From an uncultured Prevotella sp. (GTDB lineage: Bacteria; Bacteroidota; Bacteroidia; Bacteroidales; Bacteroidaceae), in assembly GCA_934256705.1 (NCBI GenBank), contig CAKQPF010000018.1, forward strand, positions 1-56,304: a stretch of DNA of 56,304 bases, written 5' to 3'. The notes under the pieces are model-generated. The model was not told where the DNA came from and ran no database searches. It saw nothing but the letters and a program-made list of their open reading frames with translations. Below are positions 24,931 to 32,952 of the stretch, piece by piece. Numbering within the stretch: the first letter of the stretch is position 1; the number at the start of each line of letters is the position of its first letter. The translations under genes were made by a program, and so were the position numbers.

Positions 24931-25236
24931 GTGGCTTCCTGACGATGACGGTTATCGTATGTCGGTCCAATAAGTCAGAATTTCCATGCTGTTCTGCATG
25001 TTATGATGGTCTGATATTGTTTGGATAATCATCGTATAATGCACAAGCAATCATCAAATACAGCATAAGCATAACCATATACCACATAAAGCATACCGCC
25101 TGGGCACTCCTTTCAGAGCGCTCAGGCGGCCTTTTTAGGTCAAGAGATTATAGATAAAAGATTGAATAGCCTTTATTAAGAAACTGTAATATCGTTTCTT
25201 TTGGAGGCAAATGGGAATGGAATTATAATGTAATAT
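24931..25236. other. Intergenic region between convergent genes
   Basis: Only a terminator (25096-25136) can be recognised. The remainder shows no array, promoter or ORF of note. Confidence 0.5.
25096..25136 (+). terminator. Intrinsic terminator
   Basis: CCGCCTGGGCACTC (25096-25109) pairs with GAGCGCTCAGGCGG (25116-25129), 14 bp with two mismatches, and is followed by CTTTTT. It ends the helix-hairpin-helix transcript. Confidence 0.85.
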
Positions 25237-26061
25237 CTAAACAGCCAGAAGGTGTGGGCGATGTGGCTTCAGTATGTGATAGCAGTCGGGATTGTCACTG
25301 CGGTCCTTTAATGCGGTGCCACTTACATTCTTTTCATAAGCCATTTCTACGAGCCAAGCCAACTTGAAGGCAGCTCTCTCGTAAGATAATCCTTCCGGTC
25401 GGATGTTTGAAATGCAGTTTCGCTCGCTCTCCAGCCTTCCTGCAAAAGGCTTGTAAGTCATATATACGCCCAGACTATCAGGTGAAGAAAGTCCCGGACG
25501 CTCACCTATGAGCATGGCCACGAGTCCACAGTGCATCTCTTCGGCTATGTCATCACCGAGTGCTACACGGCTTTCCTTTGCCAGAACTACAGGACCTACG
25601 CTCATGCCCAGTTCGTTCATGTAAGGCAAGAACTCCCTTATCAGCGGCACGGCCTGCTTATGTACGGCCTTGCTGGACAGTCCATCGCCAATGACTATGA
25701 GGACATCAGCGCCTTTATAGTCCATTTTCTCCAGATGAGAACGGCTTTCATCGCTCAGATGTCTTCCGAGGTCAGGGCGTCTGACGAAAGCTGCACGAGA
25801 GGAAGCGCTGCTCTCTGCATAGACCACATCCATGTCAATGTCGTGCAATTGCCGTGCTATCTTGTCGCGCTCGAAAGGCATATTGATGCTGTCTCTGGCA
25901 CGTGCATGTGCCAAACTGAATCCTAACCACTCGTCTGTAGGCAGACTACATCCTGTTCTTCCCAATGCAATGCGTGCATCGGTAAACTCTTTCAGTTTCA
26001 GCCAAGGGTCGTTCAATATAGAAACATCATGGCTCTTGGGTGTCAATGTCATTCTATCCAT
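25237..26061 (-). CDS. eutC: Ethanolamine ammonia-lyase small subunit
   Basis: 274 residues, close to the usual length. LTDAR-like start (LKEFTDARIALGRTGCSLPT near residue 20), YAESSASSRAAFVRRPDLGR near 80, VLIVIGDGLSS near 124 and VVLAKESRVALGDDIAEE near 158 are typical. With EutB it forms the coenzyme-B12-dependent enzyme that splits ethanolamine into acetaldehyde and ammonia. The gene overlaps eutB by 8 bp. The adenosylcobalamin reactivase EutA and shell genes are not nearby. Confidence 0.93.
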   Translation of the reverse strand: MDRMTLTPKSHDVSILNDPWLKLKEFTDARIALGRTGCSLPTDEWLGFSLAHARARDSINMPFERDKIARQLHDIDMDVVYAESSASSRAAFVRRPDLGRHLSDESRSHLEKMDYKGADVLIVIGDGLSSKAVHKQAVPLIREFLPYMNELGMSVGPVVLAKESRVALGDDIAEEMHCGLVAMLIGERPGLSSPDSLGVYMTYKPFAGRLESERNCISNIRPEGLSYERAAFKLAWLVEMAYEKNVSGTALKDRSDNPDCYHILKPHRPHLLAV

Positions 26062-27448
26062 GTATTACCTCCATTTCTTCGATACCTATTAGTTTATGTG
26101 TATTCTTTGCTGGAAGCAAGTTTCCTTTATCGTCTATCAGACTCATTTTCTCCAGCCATTTCTCAAATTCTGGTGCATGACGCTTGCCGAGGAGCCTTCT
26201 TACGAATAAAGCATCGTGGTAAGATGTGCTCTGATAGTTGAGCATAATGTCGTCGGCGCCAGGAATGCCCATGATATAGTTGACGCCAGAGGCGGCAAGG
26301 AGCGTGAGCAGATTGTCCATATCGTCCTGGTCAGCCTCTGCATGATTGGTATAGCAGATGTCGCATCCCATCGGCAGACCCATAAGTTTTCCGCAGAAAT
26401 GATCCTCCAGTCCGGCACGAGTTATCTGTTTTCCATCGTAGAGATACTCAGGACCGATGAATCCTACCACCGTGTTGACGAGCAGAGGATTATACCTTCG
26501 TGCCACAGCATAGCAGCGGGCTTCGCAAGTTTGCTCATCTACGCCGAAGTTGGCATCGGAAGAAAGCGCTGAGCCCTGGCCGGTTTCAAAGTACATGCAG
26601 TTGTCTCCCACCGTGCCTCTATGCAGTGATTTGACGGCTTCATAGCCTTCATCGAGCATTTTCAGACTGATTCCGAATCCAGCATTTGCGGCTTCCGTGC
26701 CGGCAATGCTTTGGAATAGGAGGTCAACAGGGGCGCCTGCTTTTATCATTTCCATGCAAGTGGTGACATGAGTGAGCACGCAGCTCTGCGTCGGAATCTC
26801 ATATTGTTGTATTATTTCATCAAGCATGAAGTTGAGATCGGTCAATACCGGCAGGGAATCACTGGCAGGATTGAGGCCAATGACAGCGTCGCCACTGCCA
26901 TACATTAGTCCGTCGATGATGCTTGCAGCCACTCCTCTCATGTCATCCACCGGATGATTAGGCTGTAATCTGACGGACATTCTGCCCGGCAAGCCTATAG
27001 TATCGCGGAATTTAGTGATGACAATACATTTCTTTGCGCCGAGCATGAGGTCCTGATTACGCATTATCTTGCTCACGGCGGCCGCCATTTCGGGAGTGAT
27101 ACCTTTGGAAACACGTGCCAATACCTCGCTTGTGGTGTCGTCACTGAGTATCCAGTTGCGGAAATCACCGACGGTAAGGTGGCTTATTTCGCTGAACGCC
27201 TCCTTGTCATGCGTGTCAATGACGAGGCGTGTCACCTCATCTTTCTCGTATGGAATGAGAGGTTCCTCAAGGAATTGCTTCAGAGGAACGTCGGCAAGAC
27301 ACATCTTTGCCGCAATCCTCTCTTCCATAGAGTGAGCGGCAATGCCAGCCAATTCGTCTCCCGACCTTAGCGGAGTGGCTCTCGCCATGACATCCTTGAG
27401 GTCACGAAACGAGTAACTGGTATCGCCAAGTGTTATCCTGTATCTCAT
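26054..27448 (-). CDS. eutB: Ethanolamine ammonia-lyase large subunit
   Basis: 464 residues, full length. The TIM-barrel catalytic subunit shows GLPGRMSVRLQPNHPVDD near 172, DAVIGLNPASDS near 205, LLFQSIAGTEAANAGFG near 262 and CDICYTNHAEADQDDMD near 386, all characteristic. It holds the substrate and, with EutC, adenosylcobalamin. The downstream eutC overlaps it; the permease gene lies 156 bp upstream. Together they make a compact pathway for taking up ethanolamine from phospholipid breakdown as a nitrogen source. Confidence 0.95.
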   Translation of the reverse strand: MRYRITLGDTSYSFRDLKDVMARATPLRSGDELAGIAAHSMEERIAAKMCLADVPLKQFLEEPLIPYEKDEVTRLVIDTHDKEAFSEISHLTVGDFRNWILSDDTTSEVLARVSKGITPEMAAAVSKIMRNQDLMLGAKKCIVITKFRDTIGLPGRMSVRLQPNHPVDDMRGVAASIIDGLMYGSGDAVIGLNPASDSLPVLTDLNFMLDEIIQQYEIPTQSCVLTHVTTCMEMIKAGAPVDLLFQSIAGTEAANAGFGISLKMLDEGYEAVKSLHRGTVGDNCMYFETGQGSALSSDANFGVDEQTCEARCYAVARRYNPLLVNTVVGFIGPEYLYDGKQITRAGLEDHFCGKLMGLPMGCDICYTNHAEADQDDMDNLLTLLAASGVNYIMGIPGADDIMLNYQSTSYHDALFVRRLLGKRHAPEFEKWLEKMSLIDDKGNLLPAKNTHKLIGIEEMEVIHG

Positions 27449-27604
27449 ATAAACTAATCCAAGTGAAACTCCAACTCATGCTTCCTTGACGGGAAGGCTC
27501 CGCTGTCCGCTATCGCTGTCATATTTGTTCAGTTCCGGTGGCTGTGGTTTGTTGTAAAGCCTTGACATCAAGGATCATGAGCATCAGAGTATAATATTAA
27601 CTAA

Positions 27605-29077
27605 CTAAATGAACATCGGGATGAAGTATATCGCCAGAGAGATGACTGTGACGACGATGGTGCTCCATTTCCAGATGGCATATTCTCTGTCCATTGATGC
27701 CTTTTCTGCTGCTGTAGGCTCTACTACATCTCCTATTTCCTCTTCGAGAGTAGGGATATAGTTGTGCTTATGCTGTGTATAGAAGTACCAGAAGATGATA
27801 CATACCACGCTAAGTATGGCTGCAGTGGCAAGTGCCATGCTGTCAGCAAAGAATATCATGAAGATATAGACGATGATGGTGACATAGCAACCGAGCACTC
27901 CGTAAGGGGCTTTGTAAGGTCTTTTCAGGTCTGGGAGCTTCCTTTTCAGTCCCATATAAGCCAGACATCCTATCATATAGCATACTGCGAGAGATATAAG
28001 AGATACGGATGCGATGTAATCAATGGATCCTGTAGCGATGAGAATGAAGTTGATTACTCCGACGAGGATGATGGCATAGTGTGGAGTCTTGTACTTAGGG
28101 TGCACTTTTCCGAAGATGGAAGGCAGTGAACTGTCCTCTGCCATGGTATAGATGTAGCGTGCTGGCGCTGCAATACCAGGGTTGATGGTGGAGAGGTCGC
28201 CTCCGAAAGCGATGGCAACACAGAGGAGGATGATAGGCGTTCCGATGAAACCGGCAGCCATCAGACCTTCTGCGTAAGGAGCATCAGCACTTGCCAGGAG
28301 ACCATAAAGGTCGTGAGGGATAAGTCCTACGAGGAACCACTGGAACAAAGCGTTGACTGCAAATACGAGGAAAACGGAAATCTTCAATGCGCGAGGCAAG
28401 GTGTATTGAGGGAACTTGGTCTCACCTCCGACGGATACACAGGTCTCAAAACCAGTGTAACACCACCATACGAGTCCGAAGATATACATCAATTCCTTGA
28501 AAGGAGGCATCTTGTCCATTGCTATTCCGCCGAAATATTCGAGGTGAATCTTTGGAATCATATACAGGAACCAGCAGATGCTGCAAGCCCAGAAGAAGAA
28601 AATGAATGCGGTCTGTGCCTTACCTGACTGCTTGATGCCGAAGTAATTGAGCACAAGGAATATGGCTACCAGCGCACAGGCTATGACTCTTGGGTCGAGC
28701 CAGGATATGTCTATGCCAAGCGCACTCATGAGAATGGTGAAATAATTGGAGAAAGCCAGCGTCTCGCCAGCACCAATAGCCACTACGGAGACAATGTAGT
28801 GCCAGCCAGCCATGTTAGCCCATACGCGGTTGAGTCCACGCTTTGCGAAATTGTAAGTGCCGCCGGCTTCAGGCAATGCGGCAGACATCTCGCCATAGAT
28901 GAGGCAAGGCCATATTGAAATGAGCAGTGATACGAATGTGAGTCCGATAATCCACGAACCTACAAGTCCTATCTGAGAAGAACCACATGTGAACAGTCCT
29001 ACGCCAACAACTGTGCCGATGGTCATACTGATGGACTCCTTGAGTCCCAGTACCCTTAATAATTTGTTTTCTGCCAT
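27605..29077 (-). CDS. APC-family permease, probable ethanolamine permease
   Basis: 490 residues with 12 predicted TM helices. SISMTIGTVVGVGLFTCGS near residue 15 and the GGTYNFAKRGL segment near 71 are APC superfamily signatures. The position right before eutB suggests ethanolamine uptake, as for Eat-type permeases, but the amino-acid-transporter alternative remains. It is read from a promoter at 29214-29244 through a leader of about 130 nt with short GGATAACGCA repeats. Confidence 0.8.
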   Translation of the reverse strand: MAENKLLRVLGLKESISMTIGTVVGVGLFTCGSSQIGLVGSWIIGLTFVSLLISIWPCLIYGEMSAALPEAGGTYNFAKRGLNRVWANMAGWHYIVSVVAIGAGETLAFSNYFTILMSALGIDISWLDPRVIACALVAIFLVLNYFGIKQSGKAQTAFIFFFWACSICWFLYMIPKIHLEYFGGIAMDKMPPFKELMYIFGLVWWCYTGFETCVSVGGETKFPQYTLPRALKISVFLVFAVNALFQWFLVGLIPHDLYGLLASADAPYAEGLMAAGFIGTPIILLCVAIAFGGDLSTINPGIAAPARYIYTMAEDSSLPSIFGKVHPKYKTPHYAIILVGVINFILIATGSIDYIASVSLISLAVCYMIGCLAYMGLKRKLPDLKRPYKAPYGVLGCYVTIIVYIFMIFFADSMALATAAILSVVCIIFWYFYTQHKHNYIPTLEEEIGDVVEPTAAEKASMDREYAIWKWSTIVVTVISLAIYFIPMFI

Positions 29078-29213
29078 AATTCAATTTGTGTTTGTGTTGT
29101 TGTATGTTATCCTATATTATCCTGCGTTATCCTGCGTTATGTCTATCTCTTAAGTTGAAAGTAAATCAGCTTTGTGAATATCATAAGTGATAGCAAATGC
29201 TTTATTTTGATTG

Positions 29214-29244
29214 CAAAGGTATAGCAAAAATGCAATATATACAA
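29214..29244 (-). promoter_or_regulatory. Promoter of the ethanolamine operon
   Basis: On the minus strand TTG (29244-29242), 20 nt, TACCTTTG (29221-29214). Good consensus, about 135 nt before the permease start. Confidence 0.65.
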
Positions 29245-29401
29245 CAATACGACAGTAAAACAATAAAACAAATAACATAATGTTATAAAGTGATACTAAA
29301 GTTGTGGCAATGTGTTACGAATTGAAAGCAATTGCTGTCTTATTGTTTTGTTTGCAAACTTTTACACTTGAAAGAGCAAAATGTGGCAGGTATAGACGAA
29401 G

Positions 29402-29437
29402 AAAGCAGCCCTTCACCGCATGGTGGAGGGCTGCTTT
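29402..29437 (-). terminator. Hairpin terminator of the GH95 gene
   Basis: AAAGCAGCCCTTCACC pairs with GGTGGAGGGCTGCTTT across a 4-nt loop (16 bp, one mismatch). It lies 75 bp past the GH95 stop codon. The T tract is short, so it may stabilise the 3' end rather than stop transcription fully. Confidence 0.65.
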
Positions 29438-29511
29438 GCTGTATTGGTCTTGCTGTCGTTGATGGACAGGGTGTGGGGGCTGTCGCTATGGATTTATAGT
29501 ATTGCTATGGT

Positions 29512-31995
29512 TTATTTCCTGACAAATGAGAGCGTCTGTCCGGCTTTCGTCTCCACATCATATTCAAACACCTTATATATAATAGGGAGTTGAGGCGTGA
29601 TTTTGTCGCTGATGACAGGGTCCTTGATGTCAGCTGTGGCATAGAAAGCGTTGGAATTGGAGCCTGAAGCAGGAGTCAATGCCGTGCCGTCAGCCAGTTT
29701 CAGTGGAACGTAAGAGCGCAGACGGAGGTTTCCTCCCAGTCGGGAAGTGATGGTGATGCAATCCAACTGTCCGGCTTTCCACTTGAGAGCGTCGATTACG
29801 AAGCCGCCACGGGCGAGCAATCCCTTCACTTCTCCCTCGCTCCATGCGTCAGGGAGGGCTGGAAGAACGTGCAGAGCACCGTCGTGACTCTGCATAAGCA
29901 TCTCCGCTATGCCGGCACATACACCGAAGTTGCCGTCAATCTGGAATGGTGGATGGGCATCGAAGAGGTTTGGGAAGGTGCGTCCGTCAGGGTAGTCCTT
30001 CTCCTGTCCCTCATTTGGAAGGATGTGAAGCATATTGGAAATGATCTTGTAGGCATGGTTTCCGTCCAGCATTCTTGCCCAGAAATTTGTCTTCCATCCG
30101 AGGCTCCAGCCTGTAGCCATGTCGCCACGCTGCAGCAATGTGTTGCGGGCAGCCTGGAAAAGGAGAGGGTGGGAGTAAGGTGAAACCTGATTACTTGGGT
30201 ACAATCCGTAGAGCTGGGATATGTGGCGATGCTCGTCTTTCGGGTCGTCAGCATCCTGAATCCATTCCTGCAACTGGTTGTACTGTCCGATGTGCATCGG
30301 CGGAAGCTGGCTTATGGCATTGCTGAGGCTGTCTGCAAAGGCGGTGTTCGCTGCATCCACGATGCGCAGAGCGGCAAGAGCCTGATGGAGAGCGTCGAAG
30401 ATAATCTGATTGTCCATAGTGCATCCCGCTGTGACAGGCGTATTCTTTCCTCGCGGACCATGCTCTGGAGAGACAGAAGGCACGGCTACGAGCCAGCCAT
30501 TGCGTGGATCTTTCTGCATATAGTCGAGATAGAAGCGGGCTGCATTGGCAAGGATAGGGTAGTAGGACAGAAGGAAATCCTTGTCGCCAGAGTAGAGATA
30601 ATGCTGCCAAATATGAGTGGAGAGCCATGCTCCGCCATTAGGAAACATTCCCCAGGTGGCACCATCTACAGGTCCAGAGATACGCCAGAGGTCGGTATTG
30701 TGGTGCGCCATCCATCCACGACAGCCGTACATGGTGCTTGCTGTCTCGCTTCCGGTGACGGAAAGGTCGCGTATGAGGCTGTAGAGAGGTTCGGCTGTTT
30801 CCTGCAGATTGGTCACTTCGGCAGGCCAATAGTTCATCTCCGTATTGATATTGATGGTGTATTTGCTGTCCCACGGAGCCATTTTCTTCTGATTCCATAC
30901 GCCCTGCAGGTTAGCGGCTTGACCGCCTGGCTGGGAAGAAGAGATAAGGAGATAGCGGCCGAAATGAAACATCAGCGCCACGAGAGCCTGGTCATTGCCG
31001 TTTACGGCGAAGTCTGCCACACGCTTGGCTGTCTCTGATTTAGATGCTTTAGAAGCAGGAAGAGTGAGGCGCACGCGGTCAAACTGTGCCTTGTAGGCTT
31101 TCAGATGATCGGAAAGAATATTGTTATAGCCTTTCTTTGTGGCTTTTGCAATAAGCGCTTCAGCCTTCTTCAGGGCATTGCCTGATATGTCGTGATAATT
31201 GATGTAATTAGTTGCCGCGCTGATAATGATGGTCGCTCCCGAAGCGTTTTCCACACTTATATCCTCTTTTCCACCGATCACCTTGCCGTCAGTCAGCACC
31301 TTTATGACGCACTGAGCAGTGAGTCCGGCAGGGACACCTTCTTGTCCCTCGTTTTTAATCGTGGCTGTGAGCGTATTTTTCTTAACTCCCACTTTATATT
31401 CCATCTCGCTTGTGTAGCCGAGGGAGAAGTTGATGGCGTTGGCTTTGTCGGCATTTATTCTCATAATGATGACACCATCGGGGATAGACGCGAAGGTGGT
31501 GCGTGAGAATTTCACTCCCTCCACCTCGTAACTGGTGGTGGCAGTGGCGGTCTCCAGGTTGAGGTCGCGGTAATAGTTGGTGGCTTTCTCGTGTCCGGCA
31601 AAATGCAGTTTCATGCTGCCGAGAGAGAGGTAGCGCATACCGTGGGGACCTACTACGAAGTCTTTATTGATAATTTCGGCTGCCTTTTCTTCCTGATCTT
31701 GGAAGATGAGTCGTCTTACCTCCGCCAGTTTGCTGGCAGAAGTCTTGCTGTCGTTGTTGTGAGGACTGCCCGACCAGAAAGTTTCTTCATTGAGTTGTAG
31801 TTCTTCCCACTCTGTGCCACCATATTCCATAGCGCCCATTCTGGAGTTTCCTATAGGCATAGCTTCGAGCCAGCATTTGGCAGGTTGGCTGTACCAGAGC
31901 AACGTGCTTGGTGAAGTGGTGTCAGCATAGCTTTGCATTATGCCTGTGAAAAGGAGACATACGATGCCTAAAAGTGTAGATAGATGGAGTTTCAT
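29512..31995 (-). CDS. Glycoside hydrolase family 95 alpha-L-fucosidase
   Basis: 827 residues with an N-terminal signal peptide ending near the SYA at residue 24. PIGNSRMGAMEYGG near 47 and LNEETFWSG near 69 mark the N-terminal GH95 domain. Mid-protein WNQKKMAPWDSKYTININTE, NYWPAEVTNL, then PVTAGCTMDNQIIFDA near 523 and NFGVCAGIAEML near 690 mark the (alpha/alpha)6 catalytic barrel. GH95 enzymes invert and release fucose, mostly alpha-1,2-linked, from host or plant glycans. It is a single gene here, without a SusC/SusD pair. Confidence 0.92.
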   Translation of the reverse strand: MKLHLSTLLGIVCLLFTGIMQSYADTTSPSTLLWYSQPAKCWLEAMPIGNSRMGAMEYGGTEWEELQLNEETFWSGSPHNNDSKTSASKLAEVRRLIFQDQEEKAAEIINKDFVVGPHGMRYLSLGSMKLHFAGHEKATNYYRDLNLETATATTSYEVEGVKFSRTTFASIPDGVIIMRINADKANAINFSLGYTSEMEYKVGVKKNTLTATIKNEGQEGVPAGLTAQCVIKVLTDGKVIGGKEDISVENASGATIIISAATNYINYHDISGNALKKAEALIAKATKKGYNNILSDHLKAYKAQFDRVRLTLPASKASKSETAKRVADFAVNGNDQALVALMFHFGRYLLISSSQPGGQAANLQGVWNQKKMAPWDSKYTININTEMNYWPAEVTNLQETAEPLYSLIRDLSVTGSETASTMYGCRGWMAHHNTDLWRISGPVDGATWGMFPNGGAWLSTHIWQHYLYSGDKDFLLSYYPILANAARFYLDYMQKDPRNGWLVAVPSVSPEHGPRGKNTPVTAGCTMDNQIIFDALHQALAALRIVDAANTAFADSLSNAISQLPPMHIGQYNQLQEWIQDADDPKDEHRHISQLYGLYPSNQVSPYSHPLLFQAARNTLLQRGDMATGWSLGWKTNFWARMLDGNHAYKIISNMLHILPNEGQEKDYPDGRTFPNLFDAHPPFQIDGNFGVCAGIAEMLMQSHDGALHVLPALPDAWSEGEVKGLLARGGFVIDALKWKAGQLDCITITSRLGGNLRLRSYVPLKLADGTALTPASGSNSNAFYATADIKDPVISDKITPQLPIIYKVFEYDVETKAGQTLSFVRK

Positions 31996-32073
31996 TCCGT
32001 TAGTTTATAGTTAAATGGTTTAGTTTTATAGTTGAATGTAATAGTTTGTAGCTGTGTTTGTAAGTACCGTCTG

Positions 32074-32104
32074 CAAAGATAGTAATTTTATTTCATTATA
32101 CAAA
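32074..32104 (-). promoter_or_regulatory. Promoter of the GH95 gene
   Basis: On the minus strand TTTG (32104-32101), 19 nt, TATCTTTG (32081-32074), a full consensus, about 80 nt before the start codon. Confidence 0.7.
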
Positions 32105-32253
32105 GGTGGAAGGAGAAGTTTTTTTTCTTGCTTGCATCCAACGGTAAAAGCCGTTGGTACAGTGGCTGCTTTGGTTGAGAATTGTCCTATTTTTCTGTTT
32201 GTGGAAGGTGTTGGTGATATGCTTTTACAATATATTGATAATCAGAGTGTTAT

Positions 32254-32385
32254 AAAAGCATGGTTTTTAGGATGTAAAAGCTATGCTTTTGCAGGGTAAT
32301 ATCTATGCTTTTAGGAGGTAATAACTATGCTTTTGCAATGTGAAAGCTAAGTTATTGCGATATGATAGCTTTGCTCTCGCTTTTT
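32254..32385. repeat. 22-bp tandem array, six units
   Basis: Six contiguous 22-bp units (32254, 32276, 32298, 32320, 32342, 32364). The core is AGCTATGCTTTTGCA, shared with the array at 43.4 kb and more weakly with that at 14.9 kb. Confidence 0.8.
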
Positions 32386-32481
32386 TGTTCTGTTTTTCCT
32401 TTGTTGAGAATGCTTGCCTCTGGTAGGCTATAGTCTCGTGGTTGTGGATGTGAAATGAAAAGATGAAGAAAGGAAGATATA

Positions 32482-32517
32482 GAAACAAAAAAGCCTGTAA
32501 AGGAATCTTTACAGGCT
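32482..32517 (-). terminator. Intrinsic terminator of tRNA-Phe
   Basis: AGCCTGTAAAG / CTTTACAGGCT is a perfect 11-bp stem (32492-32502 and 32507-32517) with a 4-nt loop. On the minus strand it is followed by TTTTTGTTT. Confidence 0.88.
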
Positions 32518-32527
32518 TGGTCTTGGG

Positions 32528-32600
<73 letters not shown>

Positions 32601-32642
32601 TTATTTTAGTGTTGCAATTGGCGTGTTGCTTAATTGCGAGTG

Positions 32643-32674
32643 CAAAGGTACTGCTTTTTCTTGAAACCTCCAAA
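32643..32674 (-). promoter_or_regulatory. Promoter of tRNA-Phe
   Basis: On the minus strand TTTG (32674-32671), 20 nt, TACCTTTG (32650-32643), about 43 nt before the tRNA 5' end. Confidence 0.75.
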
Positions 32675-32835
32675 TTTTTCTAAAACATTTCTCGACTTTC
32701 TGCATTAAATTGATATAAATCATCTAAAATAGGCAGGAAGACATCCATTTTGCCCTGTTTGGGGATTATTTCTTCATATTGACAGCAATGCTCTGGTTTT
32801 GCAATTTTTCTGCAATTACGGTGTTGTTTTCCCCA

Positions 32836-32882
32836 AAAATAATGCCGTCTGAATATCAAAATCGAGATAATCAGACGGCATT
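32836..32882 (-). terminator. Intrinsic terminator of the S9 peptidase gene
   Basis: AATGCCGTCTGA (32841-32852) pairs perfectly with TCAGACGGCATT (32871-32882). On the minus strand the stem runs into ATTTTTGG. Confidence 0.8.
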
Positions 32883-32952
32883 CATTTTATTTTCTGTGGA
32901 AAAGTCTATGCTGTCGGCATTGCTTTCCCTTTATTTTCTGTGGAAAACCAGA

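Larger units (their letters stand above)
29078..29511. other. Region with permease leader, promoter and GH95 terminator
   Basis: The left part is the minus-strand leader of the permease, with 10-11-bp tandem GGATAACGCA units (29110-29140). A promoter is at 29214-29244 and a terminator at 29402-29437. I find no gene and no B12-riboswitch pattern. Confidence 0.55.
31996..32527. other. Gene-free region: GH95 promoter, 22-bp array, tRNA terminator
   Basis: The GH95 promoter is at 32074-32104, the 22-bp array at 32254-32385 and the tRNA terminator at 32482-32517. Nothing else is recognisable. Confidence 0.6.
32601..32952. other. Region with tRNA promoter and S9 peptidase terminator
   Basis: The tRNA promoter is at 32643-32674 and the terminator of the S9 gene at 32836-32882. 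A 17-bp direct repeat TTATTTTCTGTGGAAAA occurs at 32887 and 32931, 44 bp (two times 22) apart. No gene. Confidence 0.55.

Noticed and set aside
29078..29213. Cobalamin riboswitch before the ethanolamine genes
   Set aside because: I looked for a B12-box-like GCCACTG and the multi-stem layout in the permease leader and saw neither.
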